A DNA stretch of 64,000 nucleotides, from positions 1-64,000 of the IMG/VR virus record IMGVR_UViG_3300027899_000012; one strand, written 5' to 3'. Below, piece by piece: positions 1-8,244 of the stretch. A program made the position numbers and the translations under genes. The stretch is from a virus. The notes beneath the pieces were generated by a model, which worked only from the letters and a program-made list of their open reading frames with translations, had not been told where the DNA came from and searched no databases. Every line of letters begins with the position of its first letter. The stretch's first letter is position 1.

Positions 1-131
1 CCACTGCGGTACGGGGCCGCGTTACCAAACGAATCCGTGGGACAAGGAGAGAGACTGTCATGGCAAAGATCCTCAACATTCGCGAGCGCGTTCATCAACC
101 GTACAGAGACGCGCTCATCCGGACCGCGGGC
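1..131 (+). repeat. Tandem duplication, first copy of 5' unit
   Basis: Bases 1-131 recur at 899-1029 with a single mismatch (c at 110, t at 1008). The repeated stretch holds the leader, the AAGGAGAG ribosome-binding site and the first 24 codons of the coat-like gene. The offset is 898 bases, so each unit is leader plus one gene. Since the window opens inside the leader, another unit upstream is possible but not visible. Confidence 0.95.
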
Positions 132-830
132 TTCGCGACCGGCCGGCTGACTTCGTCCAGCGACCTTTTCATCACGCAGGGGCGGGATGAAGGCTGGACC
201 AACCTCAAGACAGCGGCCGTTCTCGCGAACGACTCCAGCATGATCGTGCTCGCCGCACGCGTGCTGCAGTGGTTCCGGGCACCCGTCGTCCGCTCGTTCG
301 ACGGCGTCACTGGCGTCATCGATCGCAACGGCGATATCGGACCCCAGAACGTTGCCGACGGTTGGGTCTTCCCCAACGGCGCAGGCCAGCCTGCCATCGG
401 AAACGGCATCGGCGACTTCGAAGACGTGTACCGCCTTCACTGGCAGTGCGCAGAGGGCCTCTTCTGGACGATGGGAGCCGGAGAGAAGGACAGCCTGAAG
501 TCCATGCCCAGCATGTACTTCCCCTACGGTGGCGGTCTTTCCGGTGACATCGGTGGGTCGAGCGAACTCATCCATCTGCAGAACGGTCTGCCGACGCACA
601 CGGCCATCCTTCGGGTTGCTCGCGCCATCACCATCACCCCGCGCCAGCTCATCCGCGTCAACGTCAACGCGGTTGCGTACGACGACGGCGGAAACGGGAC
701 ACTCTTCGGATCGTCCACCACGCAGGGCCGCAACATGCTCAATCCGATCGACAACCTGAACGCGGCCGACGCGATCATGAAGGTCGTTTCGATGACGATC
801 GACGGCTTGCTCAGCCGCGACGTGCAGTAG
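60..830 (+). CDS. Putative virion coat-like protein, copy A
   Basis: 256 residues, no signal peptide or membrane segment. It is paralogous to the next gene: the first 24 residues are identical and both share VYRLHWQCAEGLFW (about 123-136), KDSLKSMPSMYFPYGGG (about 143-159) and the ending TIDGLLSRDVQ. The start is the ATG 8 bases after AAGGAGAG, inside the duplicated leader. It opens a plus-strand cluster of beta-rich and membrane proteins, which suggests an abundant structural (coat) protein. No capsid fold is recognised by sequence; the structural role is inferred from duplication, strong RBS and neighbours. Confidence 0.5.
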   Translation: MAKILNIRERVHQPYRDALIRTAGFATGRLTSSSDLFITQGRDEGWTNLKTAAVLANDSSMIVLAARVLQWFRAPVVRSFDGVTGVIDRNGDIGPQNVADGWVFPNGAGQPAIGNGIGDFEDVYRLHWQCAEGLFWTMGAGEKDSLKSMPSMYFPYGGGLSGDIGGSSELIHLQNGLPTHTAILRVARAITITPRQLIRVNVNAVAYDDGGNGTLFGSSTTQGRNMLNPIDNLNAADAIMKVVSMTIDGLLSRDVQ

Positions 831-898
831 GCGTATCGACGCTGAAAACAGGCAAGGCGAACGAAGGACACGTAGGGACCAGGAACACGACACATTTC

Positions 899-1029
899 CC
901 ACTGCGGTACGGGGCCGCGTTACCAAACGAATCCGTGGGACAAGGAGAGAGACTGTCATGGCAAAGATCCTCAACATTCGCGAGCGCGTTCATCAACCGT
1001 ACAGAGATGCGCTCATCCGGACCGCGGGC
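899..1029 (+). repeat. Tandem duplication, second copy of 5' unit
   Basis: Near-perfect copy of bases 1-131. Leader and RBS are identical, so both paralogues should be translated with equal efficiency. The copies diverge from codon 25 on, which indicates an old duplication whose 5' end has been kept identical or homogenised. Confidence 0.95.
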
Positions 1030-1734
1030 TACAGCACGGGTGGCCTCGGAGCCAGCAGCGACCTGTTCATTGCGCAAGGACGAAATGAAGGCTTCACGAA
1101 TTTGAAGACCTCCGCCGTCCTTCCGAACGACTCCAGCATGATCGTGCTCGCAGCGCGCGTCATGCAGTGGTTCCGTCGCGGCACGATCCGCACCGAGAGC
1201 CAGGGCGTGGTCGTCAACAATGGCGACGGGAACCTGTTCCCGAACCTCGCAGGCCAGCCTGCGGAAGGCAACGCTGGAGGCGACTTCCTCGACGTGTACC
1301 GCCTTCACTGGCAGTGCGCAGAGGGCCTCTTCTGGACGCTCGGCGCCGGAGAGAAAGACAGCCTGAAGTCCATGCCCAGCATGTACTTCCCCTACGGTGG
1401 CGGCCTGGACGCCATCCTCGGCATGGCGGCGCGATGGACGGTGCGAAGTGAACTGGATACGATTCGGCCTCTGATTCACTTCAACAACGGCGAAGCCACT
1501 CACACGGCCATCCTTCGGCTCGCGCGCGCCATCACCCTGACGCCCCGCCAGCTGATCAAGGCGTCCGTGACGGCCATCTCGTACGACGACGGCGGCAACG
1601 CCCCGCTGTTCGGATCGCGCACGGCAACGGGCCGCAACATGCTCGACCCGATCGCCAACCTCAACGCCGTGGACTCGATCGCCAAGGTGGTCTCGCTCAC
1701 GATTGACGGCCTTCTCAGCCGCGACGTTCAGTAG
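958..1734 (+). CDS. Putative virion coat-like protein, copy B
   Basis: 258 residues, paralogue of the preceding gene with the same N-terminus, the same central KDSLKSMPSMYFPYGGG block and the same C-terminus. It differs mainly in the loop around residues 75-115 and in an insertion after the PYGGG block (about 162-182), as expected of surface loops on a shared fold. Start ATG follows an AAGGAGAG site identical to copy A. Two related coats could occupy different lattice positions or be alternative forms; this is inference. Confidence 0.5.
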   Translation: MAKILNIRERVHQPYRDALIRTAGYSTGGLGASSDLFIAQGRNEGFTNLKTSAVLPNDSSMIVLAARVMQWFRRGTIRTESQGVVVNNGDGNLFPNLAGQPAEGNAGGDFLDVYRLHWQCAEGLFWTLGAGEKDSLKSMPSMYFPYGGGLDAILGMAARWTVRSELDTIRPLIHFNNGEATHTAILRLARAITLTPRQLIKASVTAISYDDGGNAPLFGSRTATGRNMLDPIANLNAVDSIAKVVSLTIDGLLSRDVQ

Positions 1735-1779
1735 TCGCGCCGCCCGAAGAACGCTTCGGACGATACCGCGTGTGTATCG

Positions 1780-1810
1780 CGCCCCCGGCGCCCTCGCGCT
1801 GCCGGGGGCG
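1780..1810 (+). terminator. GC-rich hairpin after the coat-like pair
   Basis: A perfect 10-bp stem (CGCCCCCGGC at 1780-1789, GCCGGGGGCG at 1801-1810) with an 11-base loop sits between copy B and the next gene, preceded directly by a smaller stem (CGATAC 1761-1766 / GTATCG 1774-1779). No U-tract follows, so it may be an attenuator or 3' mRNA stabiliser that lets the coat genes be expressed above downstream genes. Confidence 0.55.
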
Positions 1811-1828
1811 TCTCCCAGGAGGAGCGAT

Positions 1829-2845
1829 ATGGATCTCAATCAACTTCAGCAAGTTCTCGCTCGCATCGAGGCCAAGGCCGACGGTGCCAACAAAGCCGCA
1901 CGTCAGGTGTGGGACAACGTCCAGCAGGCTCGCGGCGACGTGGCAAGTGTCGCGCGCGCTCACCAGGAACAAGCAGCGCAGGTGCAGCATCTTCACGGCC
2001 TGATGCAGGGTCTGAAGATCGGAGGCGGCAAGACGGGTGGTAGCGGTGAACCCCACCCCGCGCAGGTCGGCCGACCCGACATGCTCGCCATCGAAGAGAT
2101 TCCCGGGCGCCGCATCCCCTGGGACATCACCGTGCAGATCGGAATCCCCGACTCGCAGGTGAGCCCCTTGCCCGGCAGCTACCCCCTGAGCATGGACGGG
2201 CCCTTCGTGGCTGTCGCCAGGTACGCAACGTTCGTGTCCTCGTACACGTTCCAGGTCACCGACGGCGCGAACATCAACCGCTTCACGGGCCGAACCTGGG
2301 GCCGGCAGCGGCCGATCAGCAGCGTCCTGGACCTGATGGACGCCATGACCGGTTGGGCAGACGGCGTGGGCATCGAGTCGAGTGAGGCCCCGTGCGAGGA
2401 AGCAGATCCTGGCCCGGTTCCCGCTGTGATCTCCAGGCCCACGAGCCGAAACCCGGGCCGATCGATGGTCTTCGACGGCTACGTCAAGCTCACGAACGGC
2501 ACCTACCCGCGCCAGAACCAGCAAGTCCCGACGTCTCTGTGGGCACCTGGCTTCAACCAGATGCTTCAGCTGCCCGTCCTGGACTATTGGGAGAAGGGCG
2601 ACACGATCGAGTTCGAGGTCGAACCCTCGCACTCGAACAACGCCCCGCAGGGAAACATCCAAGCGCTGCTGGGAAGCATGCCCTACCTGGACGGACAGTT
2701 CGACGGCCAGGAAGGCATCATGTACCCGGAGTGGCAGTGCACTCCCGACGTTGCCGACGTGATTCAGCGCCGGCCCGCGGGCATTCTCATCGTGGGCCTG
2801 CTCGGCTTCAAGATCCTGCAGCCGCCGGGCGTCCGTCTCCGGTAA
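1829..2845 (+). CDS. Putative structural protein with N-terminal coiled coil
   Basis: 338 residues. The first 60 or so are heptad-like and Gln/Ala-rich, predicted coiled coil, followed by a Gly-rich linker (about 70-82) and a beta-rich body. It starts at ATG 1829 after GGAGGAG (7-base gap) rather than at the upstream in-frame GTG. It lies between the coat-like pair and another structural-looking gene, with AAGGAGGTGA immediately after its stop. Function unknown; a minor virion component is the most likely role from context. Confidence 0.5.
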   Translation: MDLNQLQQVLARIEAKADGANKAARQVWDNVQQARGDVASVARAHQEQAAQVQHLHGLMQGLKIGGGKTGGSGEPHPAQVGRPDMLAIEEIPGRRIPWDITVQIGIPDSQVSPLPGSYPLSMDGPFVAVARYATFVSSYTFQVTDGANINRFTGRTWGRQRPISSVLDLMDAMTGWADGVGIESSEAPCEEADPGPVPAVISRPTSRNPGRSMVFDGYVKLTNGTYPRQNQQVPTSLWAPGFNQMLQLPVLDYWEKGDTIEFEVEPSHSNNAPQGNIQALLGSMPYLDGQFDGQEGIMYPEWQCTPDVADVIQRRPAGILIVGLLGFKILQPPGVRLR

Positions 2846-2856
2846 GGAGGTGACCC

Positions 2857-3681
2857 TTGGCTAATCGAATGCCCTTCTCGCTGCACACTTCCCGACTCGA
2901 TCGGGAGGGGTGCCCTGTCGATCCGACCTCGCCCGTTCCCCCTCCCTGGGATGGCCCAGGGGCGTCAGGAGCGCCAGGAGCATCCCCTGCGCGGGGTCCG
3001 AGCCGCTTCAGCGAAGTCGCTCAGATGATCGCGAAGTGGGGACGCAACCCTGAGTTCCTGCCGTACGAGGAAATCTTCCGGAGCGAGCCCAACGAGGCTT
3101 GGTTCGATCCGGCTCGTGACCCCGATCACCCCACGCAGTTCGAGATCGCGAGCGTCCGGCCCGAACGAGGCCAGACGATACTTCTGTTTGACTACGAAGT
3201 CATCCCGTACTCGTTTTCGGGCATCACGGCGCTCGACTACCAGCCCCTGGACGACGGCTTGCTTTCGGGCGTGTTCGGCTATTCCTTCCGGATCAACGGA
3301 CAGGAACCCGGGCAGCTCAAGTACCGACTAGACCCCGTGTCATCGACGATTCGGCAGCAATCGCAGCGCTTCAACCAGAAGCTGCAGAAGAACCTGACCG
3401 AGCTTTCCGCCGACGACTACGCGATCTCGCAGTCGCAGAACTACGCTGCGGCCGCAGGCTACGGCACGGGACTGCACCCGCAGACCCGGTCTCACTACGG
3501 CGCGAGAGGCGCTCCGTTCACGGAGTTCATCCACGACGAGCAAGTGCTCGCGGTCGTCGGGGTTGTGTACCGCCCTGTCGAAGTGCCGATCGCGTTCATT
3601 CAAGTCCGCCTTTCCGGCTTCAAGTGCGGCTCGACGATGGCCAAGCAACTGGAAGCTGATCTTCGCAACAATTTGCGCTAG
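2857..3681 (+). CDS. Putative structural protein, TTG start
   Basis: 274 residues read from a TTG codon placed 3 bases after an unusually complete Shine-Dalgarno (AAGGAGGTGA, 2844-2853). An ATG at 2869 is the alternative start, with a better spacing of 15 bases from the core. The N-terminal 50 residues are Pro/Gly/Ala-rich and probably disordered; the rest is mixed alpha/beta with no motif I recognise. Neighbour of the coat-like and membrane proteins, so a virion role is inferred. Confidence 0.5.
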   Translation: MANRMPFSLHTSRLDREGCPVDPTSPVPPPWDGPGASGAPGASPARGPSRFSEVAQMIAKWGRNPEFLPYEEIFRSEPNEAWFDPARDPDHPTQFEIASVRPERGQTILLFDYEVIPYSFSGITALDYQPLDDGLLSGVFGYSFRINGQEPGQLKYRLDPVSSTIRQQSQRFNQKLQKNLTELSADDYAISQSQNYAAAAGYGTGLHPQTRSHYGARGAPFTEFIHDEQVLAVVGVVYRPVEVPIAFIQVRLSGFKCGSTMAKQLEADLRNNLR

Positions 3682-3682
3682 G

Positions 3683-3710
3683 TTGTCCTACGAGCGCTTC
3701 CGTGTACGAT
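3683..3710 (+). promoter_or_regulatory. Candidate internal promoter
   Basis: TTGTCC (3683-3688), 16 bases, TACGAT (3705-3710). It lies directly after the stop of the 274-residue gene and about 65 bases before the next start, so it could add transcription of the membrane-protein part of the cluster. Predicted by eye only. Confidence 0.35.
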
Positions 3711-3774
3711 CGGGGAGCGGCGCAAAGAAAAAGCGTCCGCTCACCCTGGCCTTCGTATCCGGGAGCGCTTGTTC

Positions 3775-4707
3775 ATGTTTGATGTAGCCGTCTGCGACAT
3801 TTTCTCGAACTTCGACTCGAACTTCGCGAACCTCGACGGGTACAACAAGTTCACCCCCGACAACGACTGGATCATGCGGGTCCTCGTGGACCAGTGGGAA
3901 ACGGTCGTTCCCCCGTCGAGCAAGATCCTCAGCGTCGCGGAAGCTGTCAGCACGACGCTCGCCGTGTGCAATCAGCTGAGCACCTACCAGGTCAAGGGCG
4001 TGTGCCTGCAGCAGGTGCCGCAGGGCCAGGAAACGGCTTCGTACAACATCAGCAAGCTGGCCTGGTCGTTTGGCAACCCGTGCAGCAACAAGATCGCGGC
4101 CGGCGACGGTACGTGGATGATCGACGTGGTGTTTCGGCCTCGCATCAGCACAACCAACTGGACGGGAGTGGACGGCAACCTGTGGGGCGAATACTTGCAG
4201 AAAGCCCTCGCGGGATCGCGAGGATCGCCGTCTGTCAAACCCGTAGCTCTTTTCCCGCTCATGGACGCTTCGGTCGGCGACTTCCAGAACACGTACAACG
4301 ACGCGAAGGCCTTCTGGTCGAACGTCCAGGCGTACTGGGAAGTCAATCAGACCAACTCTGCCACTTCTACCACCGGCTACGGATACGACCAGCGCCTGCA
4401 GATCAACAAAGATGGCCCCGCATGGGCAAGCTTGCCGCTGGTCGGGCAGGGCGGCGCCGGACTGGCGCTCGGCAGCGCGCTGGCTCCGCAGCTTCTGCAG
4501 CCGCTTCAGCACTCCGGCACCATCATCAACGGCATGGGGCCGGGAACTCCGGCCAACCTGAGCACAGCCAACCCGGACGATCCTTCTTCCTGGCCGATCT
4601 CGCTGCCCGCCGGATGGGGCTCGCTGGCCCCTTCCGAAAAAATCGTGGGCGTCGCGGCGGGTCTGCTGATCGGCTACGGCATCGCGAAGTGGTACCTACG
4701 CTGGTAG
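3775..4707 (+). CDS. Putative membrane-anchored virion protein
   Basis: 310 residues. ATG 3775 is chosen because GGGAG (3761-3765) lies 9 bases upstream; the TTG two codons earlier would leave 3. The body is soluble-looking with four Cys near residues 60-105. The last 25 residues (about 284-306, VGVAAGLLIGYGIAKWYL) form one predicted membrane segment ending in a short basic tail, i.e. a tail-anchored topology. Similar anchors occur in several neighbours, which suggests an association with a membrane, perhaps inside the virion. Confidence 0.5.
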   Translation: MFDVAVCDIFSNFDSNFANLDGYNKFTPDNDWIMRVLVDQWETVVPPSSKILSVAEAVSTTLAVCNQLSTYQVKGVCLQQVPQGQETASYNISKLAWSFGNPCSNKIAAGDGTWMIDVVFRPRISTTNWTGVDGNLWGEYLQKALAGSRGSPSVKPVALFPLMDASVGDFQNTYNDAKAFWSNVQAYWEVNQTNSATSTTGYGYDQRLQINKDGPAWASLPLVGQGGAGLALGSALAPQLLQPLQHSGTIINGMGPGTPANLSTANPDDPSSWPISLPAGWGSLAPSEKIVGVAAGLLIGYGIAKWYLRW

Positions 4708-4768
4708 AGCCCGCGCGCCGTTGTGCGTTTGGGGGCTCGCCCGTAGCATAGGGGCAGGAGATAGCCCC

Positions 4769-6091
4769 ATGGTTTGCTCGTCCTGCCTGATCGCGCTCGC
4801 TGGCTTCGGTGAAGACACGACGCCTGCTTCCCCCGCGCAGACTTTGCCCACCGCGGTGGGTGCTGAAGTGCTCGGAAGCCTCATGTACGTCGTCGGCGGT
4901 CCCGTCGTCGGCGCGATCGCGCTTTCGATCGTCGGAGCCGTCGCGTGGAAGTCCCACCGTGTGGCCGGCGGAGCCCTCGGTCTGGTCGGCGGAGGCATCC
5001 TGGGAGGCCTGGTAGGCTCCTACTTCGCCGCTCGCAAGATGGAAGCCGTCTTGCCCCAGCTGCAAGACGCGCTCGACGCAGCAGCGGAAAACTCCATCCC
5101 GGTGACGCAGGAAGGGATGTTCGCTCCGCCCCCCGGCGGCTGGACGATCGGGCCCCTCGAATTGCCCGCCGGCACGGTTGCGGCTCCTGGCTTGATTCCG
5201 GGGAACGTGTCGGTGCGGCCCGGCCAGCTTCTCGGCCTGCTCAGCATGGCCAAGCCACCGCCGGCCAACTCCGCTGGCCCCCTGAAGATGAACATGGGCA
5301 TCCCCGCCAAGCAGCCGCCACCTCCGGCCGCCACGGGCTGGAAGGTGCCCGTCATCAAGGCGTCGAGCCCGGTCGTGAAGGTGCCTGTGCTTCGTACGGC
5401 TTCGTCGTACGCGGCTTCGGCCGTCAAGGTGCCAGTGCTCCGAACGGCTTCTTCGTACAACGCCCCAGCGGCGTCGCAACCGGCGGTCGTGAGCACGAAA
5501 AAGGCATCTTCGTACAACGCACCGACCTCTTCGGTCGTGAGCACGCGCACGGCTTCTTCGTACAACGCGCCGCCCGCCGCGGTTGCGTGCGAGCAGCAGT
5601 GCTCGGACAAGTACTTGCCCAACAACGACCTGATGAACTGGGGAGGCTGCGTTCTCGGGTGCAATCCTTCGGCACCGGCGCCTGCCGTCACGTGCAAGCA
5701 GCAGTGTTCGCAGACGTACGGCCAGCAGATGCTCACCGGCGACAGCAGCGGCTGGTACAAGTGCTGGGTCGGCTGTGAAGCCGCAACTTCCCCGCAAGCT
5801 ACCGCGGCCGTGAGTACGCGCACGGCGTCGTCGTACAACGCTCCCAGGACAGGAACGGCGTCCACCAGCCCCCTGGCTCGCATCGGAGCGGCTATCCAGA
5901 CTCTGCTGGCTCCCAAGACGGCCATCCCGTCGAGTTCGGCAGTGAACCTGATCATGCCCGGGACCCAGGCCCCCACTTCGGGTCAGCCCGTGGTCAAGCC
6001 GGTCCTGCAGATCAGTTCAACAGCCCGTCAAGTTGTCGTGCCCACTGCAGCGGTCAACACGCCGTCGTACGGTACGACGAAATTGCTCTGA
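4769..6091 (+). CDS. Repeat-bearing membrane protein (ASSYNAP repeats)
   Basis: 440 residues from ATG 4769, 8 bases after GGAG. Two Gly/Ala-rich hydrophobic stretches (about residues 32-55 and 60-78) are predicted to span a membrane. A Pro-rich linker leads to five short repeats around (R/K)(T/K)ASSY(N)AP between about 205 and 365, interrupted by two copies of a Cys motif of the form CxQQC...W..C..GC (about 270-340). The ordered repeats suggest an elongated, perhaps disulphide-braced stalk or spike. No homologue recognised. Confidence 0.5.
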   Translation: MVCSSCLIALAGFGEDTTPASPAQTLPTAVGAEVLGSLMYVVGGPVVGAIALSIVGAVAWKSHRVAGGALGLVGGGILGGLVGSYFAARKMEAVLPQLQDALDAAAENSIPVTQEGMFAPPPGGWTIGPLELPAGTVAAPGLIPGNVSVRPGQLLGLLSMAKPPPANSAGPLKMNMGIPAKQPPPPAATGWKVPVIKASSPVVKVPVLRTASSYAASAVKVPVLRTASSYNAPAASQPAVVSTKKASSYNAPTSSVVSTRTASSYNAPPAAVACEQQCSDKYLPNNDLMNWGGCVLGCNPSAPAPAVTCKQQCSQTYGQQMLTGDSSGWYKCWVGCEAATSPQATAAVSTRTASSYNAPRTGTASTSPLARIGAAIQTLLAPKTAIPSSSAVNLIMPGTQAPTSGQPVVKPVLQISSTARQVVVPTAAVNTPSYGTTKLL

Positions 6092-6095
6092 TCCC

Positions 6096-6329
6096 ATGCT
6101 GCCGCTGATGCTCCTTTCGCAGAACAAGCACGTCACGGACAAAGTCCTGGCGATCGCTGGCTATCTTGGCGGACTGGGCGAAATGGACGTGCGTGAGCTT
6201 TCAACCACCCGCATCCCCGTCTGGGCCGTCGCAGCAGCCGGAGGGGTTGTGGGACTGGTCGGCGGCTTCTGGTTGGTGCGCAAGCTGCCGGCGTCATGGG
6301 TGCTAGGCAAGGAGCATCGCACGCGATAA
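6096..6329 (+). CDS. Small single-pass membrane protein
   Basis: 77 residues starting 4 bases after the previous stop (ATG 6096). One clear membrane segment, about residues 43-62 (VWAVAAAGGVVGLVGGFWLV), followed by a basic tail (RKLP...KEHRTR), giving a cytoplasmic or interior C-terminus by the positive-inside rule. Tight spacing indicates translational coupling with the repeat protein. Function unknown. Confidence 0.5.
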   Translation: MLPLMLLSQNKHVTDKVLAIAGYLGGLGEMDVRELSTTRIPVWAVAAAGGVVGLVGGFWLVRKLPASWVLGKEHRTR

Positions 6330-6342
6330 GCTCGCGCTCACG

Positions 6343-6990
6343 ATGCCATCCATCCTCGACTTTTTTCGGGCGTCCATCAGCGGAGGCGGCGCGCAGGTAA
6401 ATCCCCTGCACATCGCCCAGGCCGTAGGGCAGTTCGCTCACACCCTGGAATCGTACGGAAATGACCGCGCCAAGGCTCTGCTCACGCACGTCCTGGCCCC
6501 GTGGGCGATCGGCATCGCGCAGAAGGCTCCCACCAAGTGGCTGCTGCCCGCTTCCGTTCCGCCCGTCTGCGCTCACGAAGAGCCCGCTGGGATCTGCGCC
6601 CAGTACGCCATGGGGGGGTGCCACCTGTGCGGCCGACCGGTGTGCCTCGGTCACGCCCTGGTCAGCGCCGACGCTACGCTGGTCTGCTGGGCCTGCATGA
6701 AACTGGCAGCTCAACACGCCACCCCCTGGCAACCGAGCCCTCAGCAGGCCCATGGCGTCGCAGGACAGGCCAACGATTGGGCCTACGACCTTCTGGGGAT
6801 CGAGAGAGACGCGACGGCGCTCGAAGCCAAGAAGGCGTACAAGCGAAAGATCGCCCAGTACCATCCCGACCGGCACGACAACGCGTCCGCCGACGAGAAG
6901 CGAGCCAATGGCGATCTAGTGCGAAGTTTGAAGAAGGCCTATGATCTGGTTGTTGCCGACATAGAAAAGCGAAAAGGCCGCCCAAAATGA
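6343..6990 (+). CDS. J-domain protein with B-box-like zinc finger
   Basis: 215 residues. Residues about 144-208 form a J domain with the HPD tripeptide at 174-176 and flanking basic helix KKAYKRKIAQY, the feature needed to stimulate Hsp70 ATPase. Residues about 76-118 carry a Cys/His array (C76, H78, C85, C93, H94, C96, C101, H104, C115, C118) resembling a B-box zinc finger. The position between membrane proteins of the virion cluster suggests it recruits a host DnaK during assembly. The next gene starts inside its stop codon (ATGA). Confidence 0.75.
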   Translation: MPSILDFFRASISGGGAQVNPLHIAQAVGQFAHTLESYGNDRAKALLTHVLAPWAIGIAQKAPTKWLLPASVPPVCAHEEPAGICAQYAMGGCHLCGRPVCLGHALVSADATLVCWACMKLAAQHATPWQPSPQQAHGVAGQANDWAYDLLGIERDATALEAKKAYKRKIAQYHPDRHDNASADEKRANGDLVRSLKKAYDLVVADIEKRKGRPK

Positions 6991-7403
6991 GTTACGAACG
7001 CGCCAACGTGCTGGACAAGACCCCCGGGCTCGCCTTCGAGGCCTTCATTCCCGGAACAAGGAACCCGATGATCCCGCAAGCCATGTACCGACCCCGCGCC
7101 GCCGGTCCCCGCAGCCTCGTCGGGCTCGAAGGTCTCGGCGCGCACCAGTACTACGCGCCCCTGCGCCAGATGCGCCTTCCCCTGCAGGGGCTGGGCGCTG
7201 ACCCCATCACGGACCTTCTCGGCGGCACGCTCGACCAGGCCCTGCAGATGGTGATCGTGCGCAGCGCGCCTTTCATCCAGGCCCAGGTCAAGCCGATGAT
7301 TCAGCCCATTCAGATCCTGATGGGAATCACGGCTTTCGCGTCCGTCGTCGGCGCCGGCTTCGCTTTCCTCGCCTGGAAAAAGAGCAACGCTCTCGGATAT
7401 TAG
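6987..7403 (+). CDS. Small tail-anchored membrane protein
   Basis: 138 residues, ATG overlapping the J-protein stop. Residues about 104-130 (IQILMGITAFASVVGAGFAFLAW) are one predicted membrane segment, ending KKSNALGY. The N-terminal part is Pro/Arg/Leu-rich without known motif. Same anchored architecture as the 310-residue protein in this cluster. Confidence 0.5.
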   Translation: MSYERANVLDKTPGLAFEAFIPGTRNPMIPQAMYRPRAAGPRSLVGLEGLGAHQYYAPLRQMRLPLQGLGADPITDLLGGTLDQALQMVIVRSAPFIQAQVKPMIQPIQILMGITAFASVVGAGFAFLAWKKSNALGY

Positions 7404-7415
7404 CACGCGCGATGC

Positions 7416-7445
7416 TTGACGTAAGCACGTGCGCGCGCGTAGTCT
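7416..7445 (+). promoter_or_regulatory. Leaderless-type promoter
   Basis: TTGACG (7416-7421), 18 bases, TAGTCT (7440-7445), then 7 bases to the ATG at 7453. Transcription should start at or next to the start codon, and there is no Shine-Dalgarno. Confidence 0.55.
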
Positions 7446-7452
7446 CGCCGAC

Positions 7453-8241
7453 ATGAGCGAGCCGAAGTCCGCCCCCCCCACGCAACCCGCCCCGCCGCCA
7501 GCCCCAGAGACCGCGCCGCAGCCTCGCGCCCCAGAGTGGGGCATGATGGCGGGAGACAGCCCCGCTCCCTTTGAGGAGGCGCCTGCGATGACGGACGAGC
7601 AACTGGACAGGGCCGTCGGGCTGCAGGAGCCCGAGGTCTGGGGCGCAAAGGGCGTCTGCCTGCCCCCCGGGGAAGCCAACAAGTATGCCGGCATCCAGGG
7701 CATCGTCCGGGGCGGCACCACCACCAGCGCCTACGACAACGCCCTGCAAGCCTCGATGGCCGATGCCGAGAAGCGCCGGGACCAGGACGACGCCGACAAG
7801 CGCCTGGCCCAGGTGCCCGTCGAACGCGGCGGCGCCATGATGTTCCAGCGGGAATTCGCCCCTCAGATGACCTCGCCCCGCGTGCTCATCCGGTACGTCG
7901 GCAAGGGCCGAGACGTCCTGAGCGAACAGCTGTGCGAACTGGTTGTGGATGACTCGTCGGGCCGCGAAGAGCACATGCTCATCTTCGTTTGCCCGGCCTG
8001 TTTCGAGCGTGGGGTACCCTCCGGATTTGCCCAGTGCCACGTCAAATCGACGCACCGAAAGTGGTACATCGATACGAAGGAAGCAGGGCAAATAAAGGCT
8101 GCTCGAAACTCCGATGCCCCCAGCGGGCAAGAGTTTTATACCACCGCCGGCACCGTCATGGATACCGACGTTCTGCGTTGCGACAACGTAAACTGCGGCG
8201 CGGCGTTCAAGATTCACAACAACGTCATGTACAGGGTGTAG
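7453..8241 (+). CDS. Zinc-binding-like protein of unknown function
   Basis: 262 residues; start ATG 7453 set by the leaderless promoter. The first 40 residues are Pro/Ala-rich and likely disordered. Pairs of Cys (CPAC near 176, CHxxxTH near 190 and CDNVNC near 245) look like a split zinc ribbon. It leads a three- or four-gene unit with two glycosyltransferases, separated from the first by 3 bases. Role unknown. Confidence 0.5.
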   Translation: MSEPKSAPPTQPAPPPAPETAPQPRAPEWGMMAGDSPAPFEEAPAMTDEQLDRAVGLQEPEVWGAKGVCLPPGEANKYAGIQGIVRGGTTTSAYDNALQASMADAEKRRDQDDADKRLAQVPVERGGAMMFQREFAPQMTSPRVLIRYVGKGRDVLSEQLCELVVDDSSGREEHMLIFVCPACFERGVPSGFAQCHVKSTHRKWYIDTKEAGQIKAARNSDAPSGQEFYTTAGTVMDTDVLRCDNVNCGAAFKIHNNVMYRV

Positions 8242-8244
8242 CCG

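Noticed and set aside
811-1839. Long minus-strand frame opposite the second coat-like gene (342 residues)
   Set aside because: It is a GC-rich shadow: Arg/Val-rich, no RBS, overlaps two clearly coding paralogues on the other strand.
4526-5797. Minus-strand frame of 423 residues opposite the repeat protein
   Set aside because: Extreme Arg/Gly composition and no start signal; the plus frame has RBS, membrane segments and repeats.
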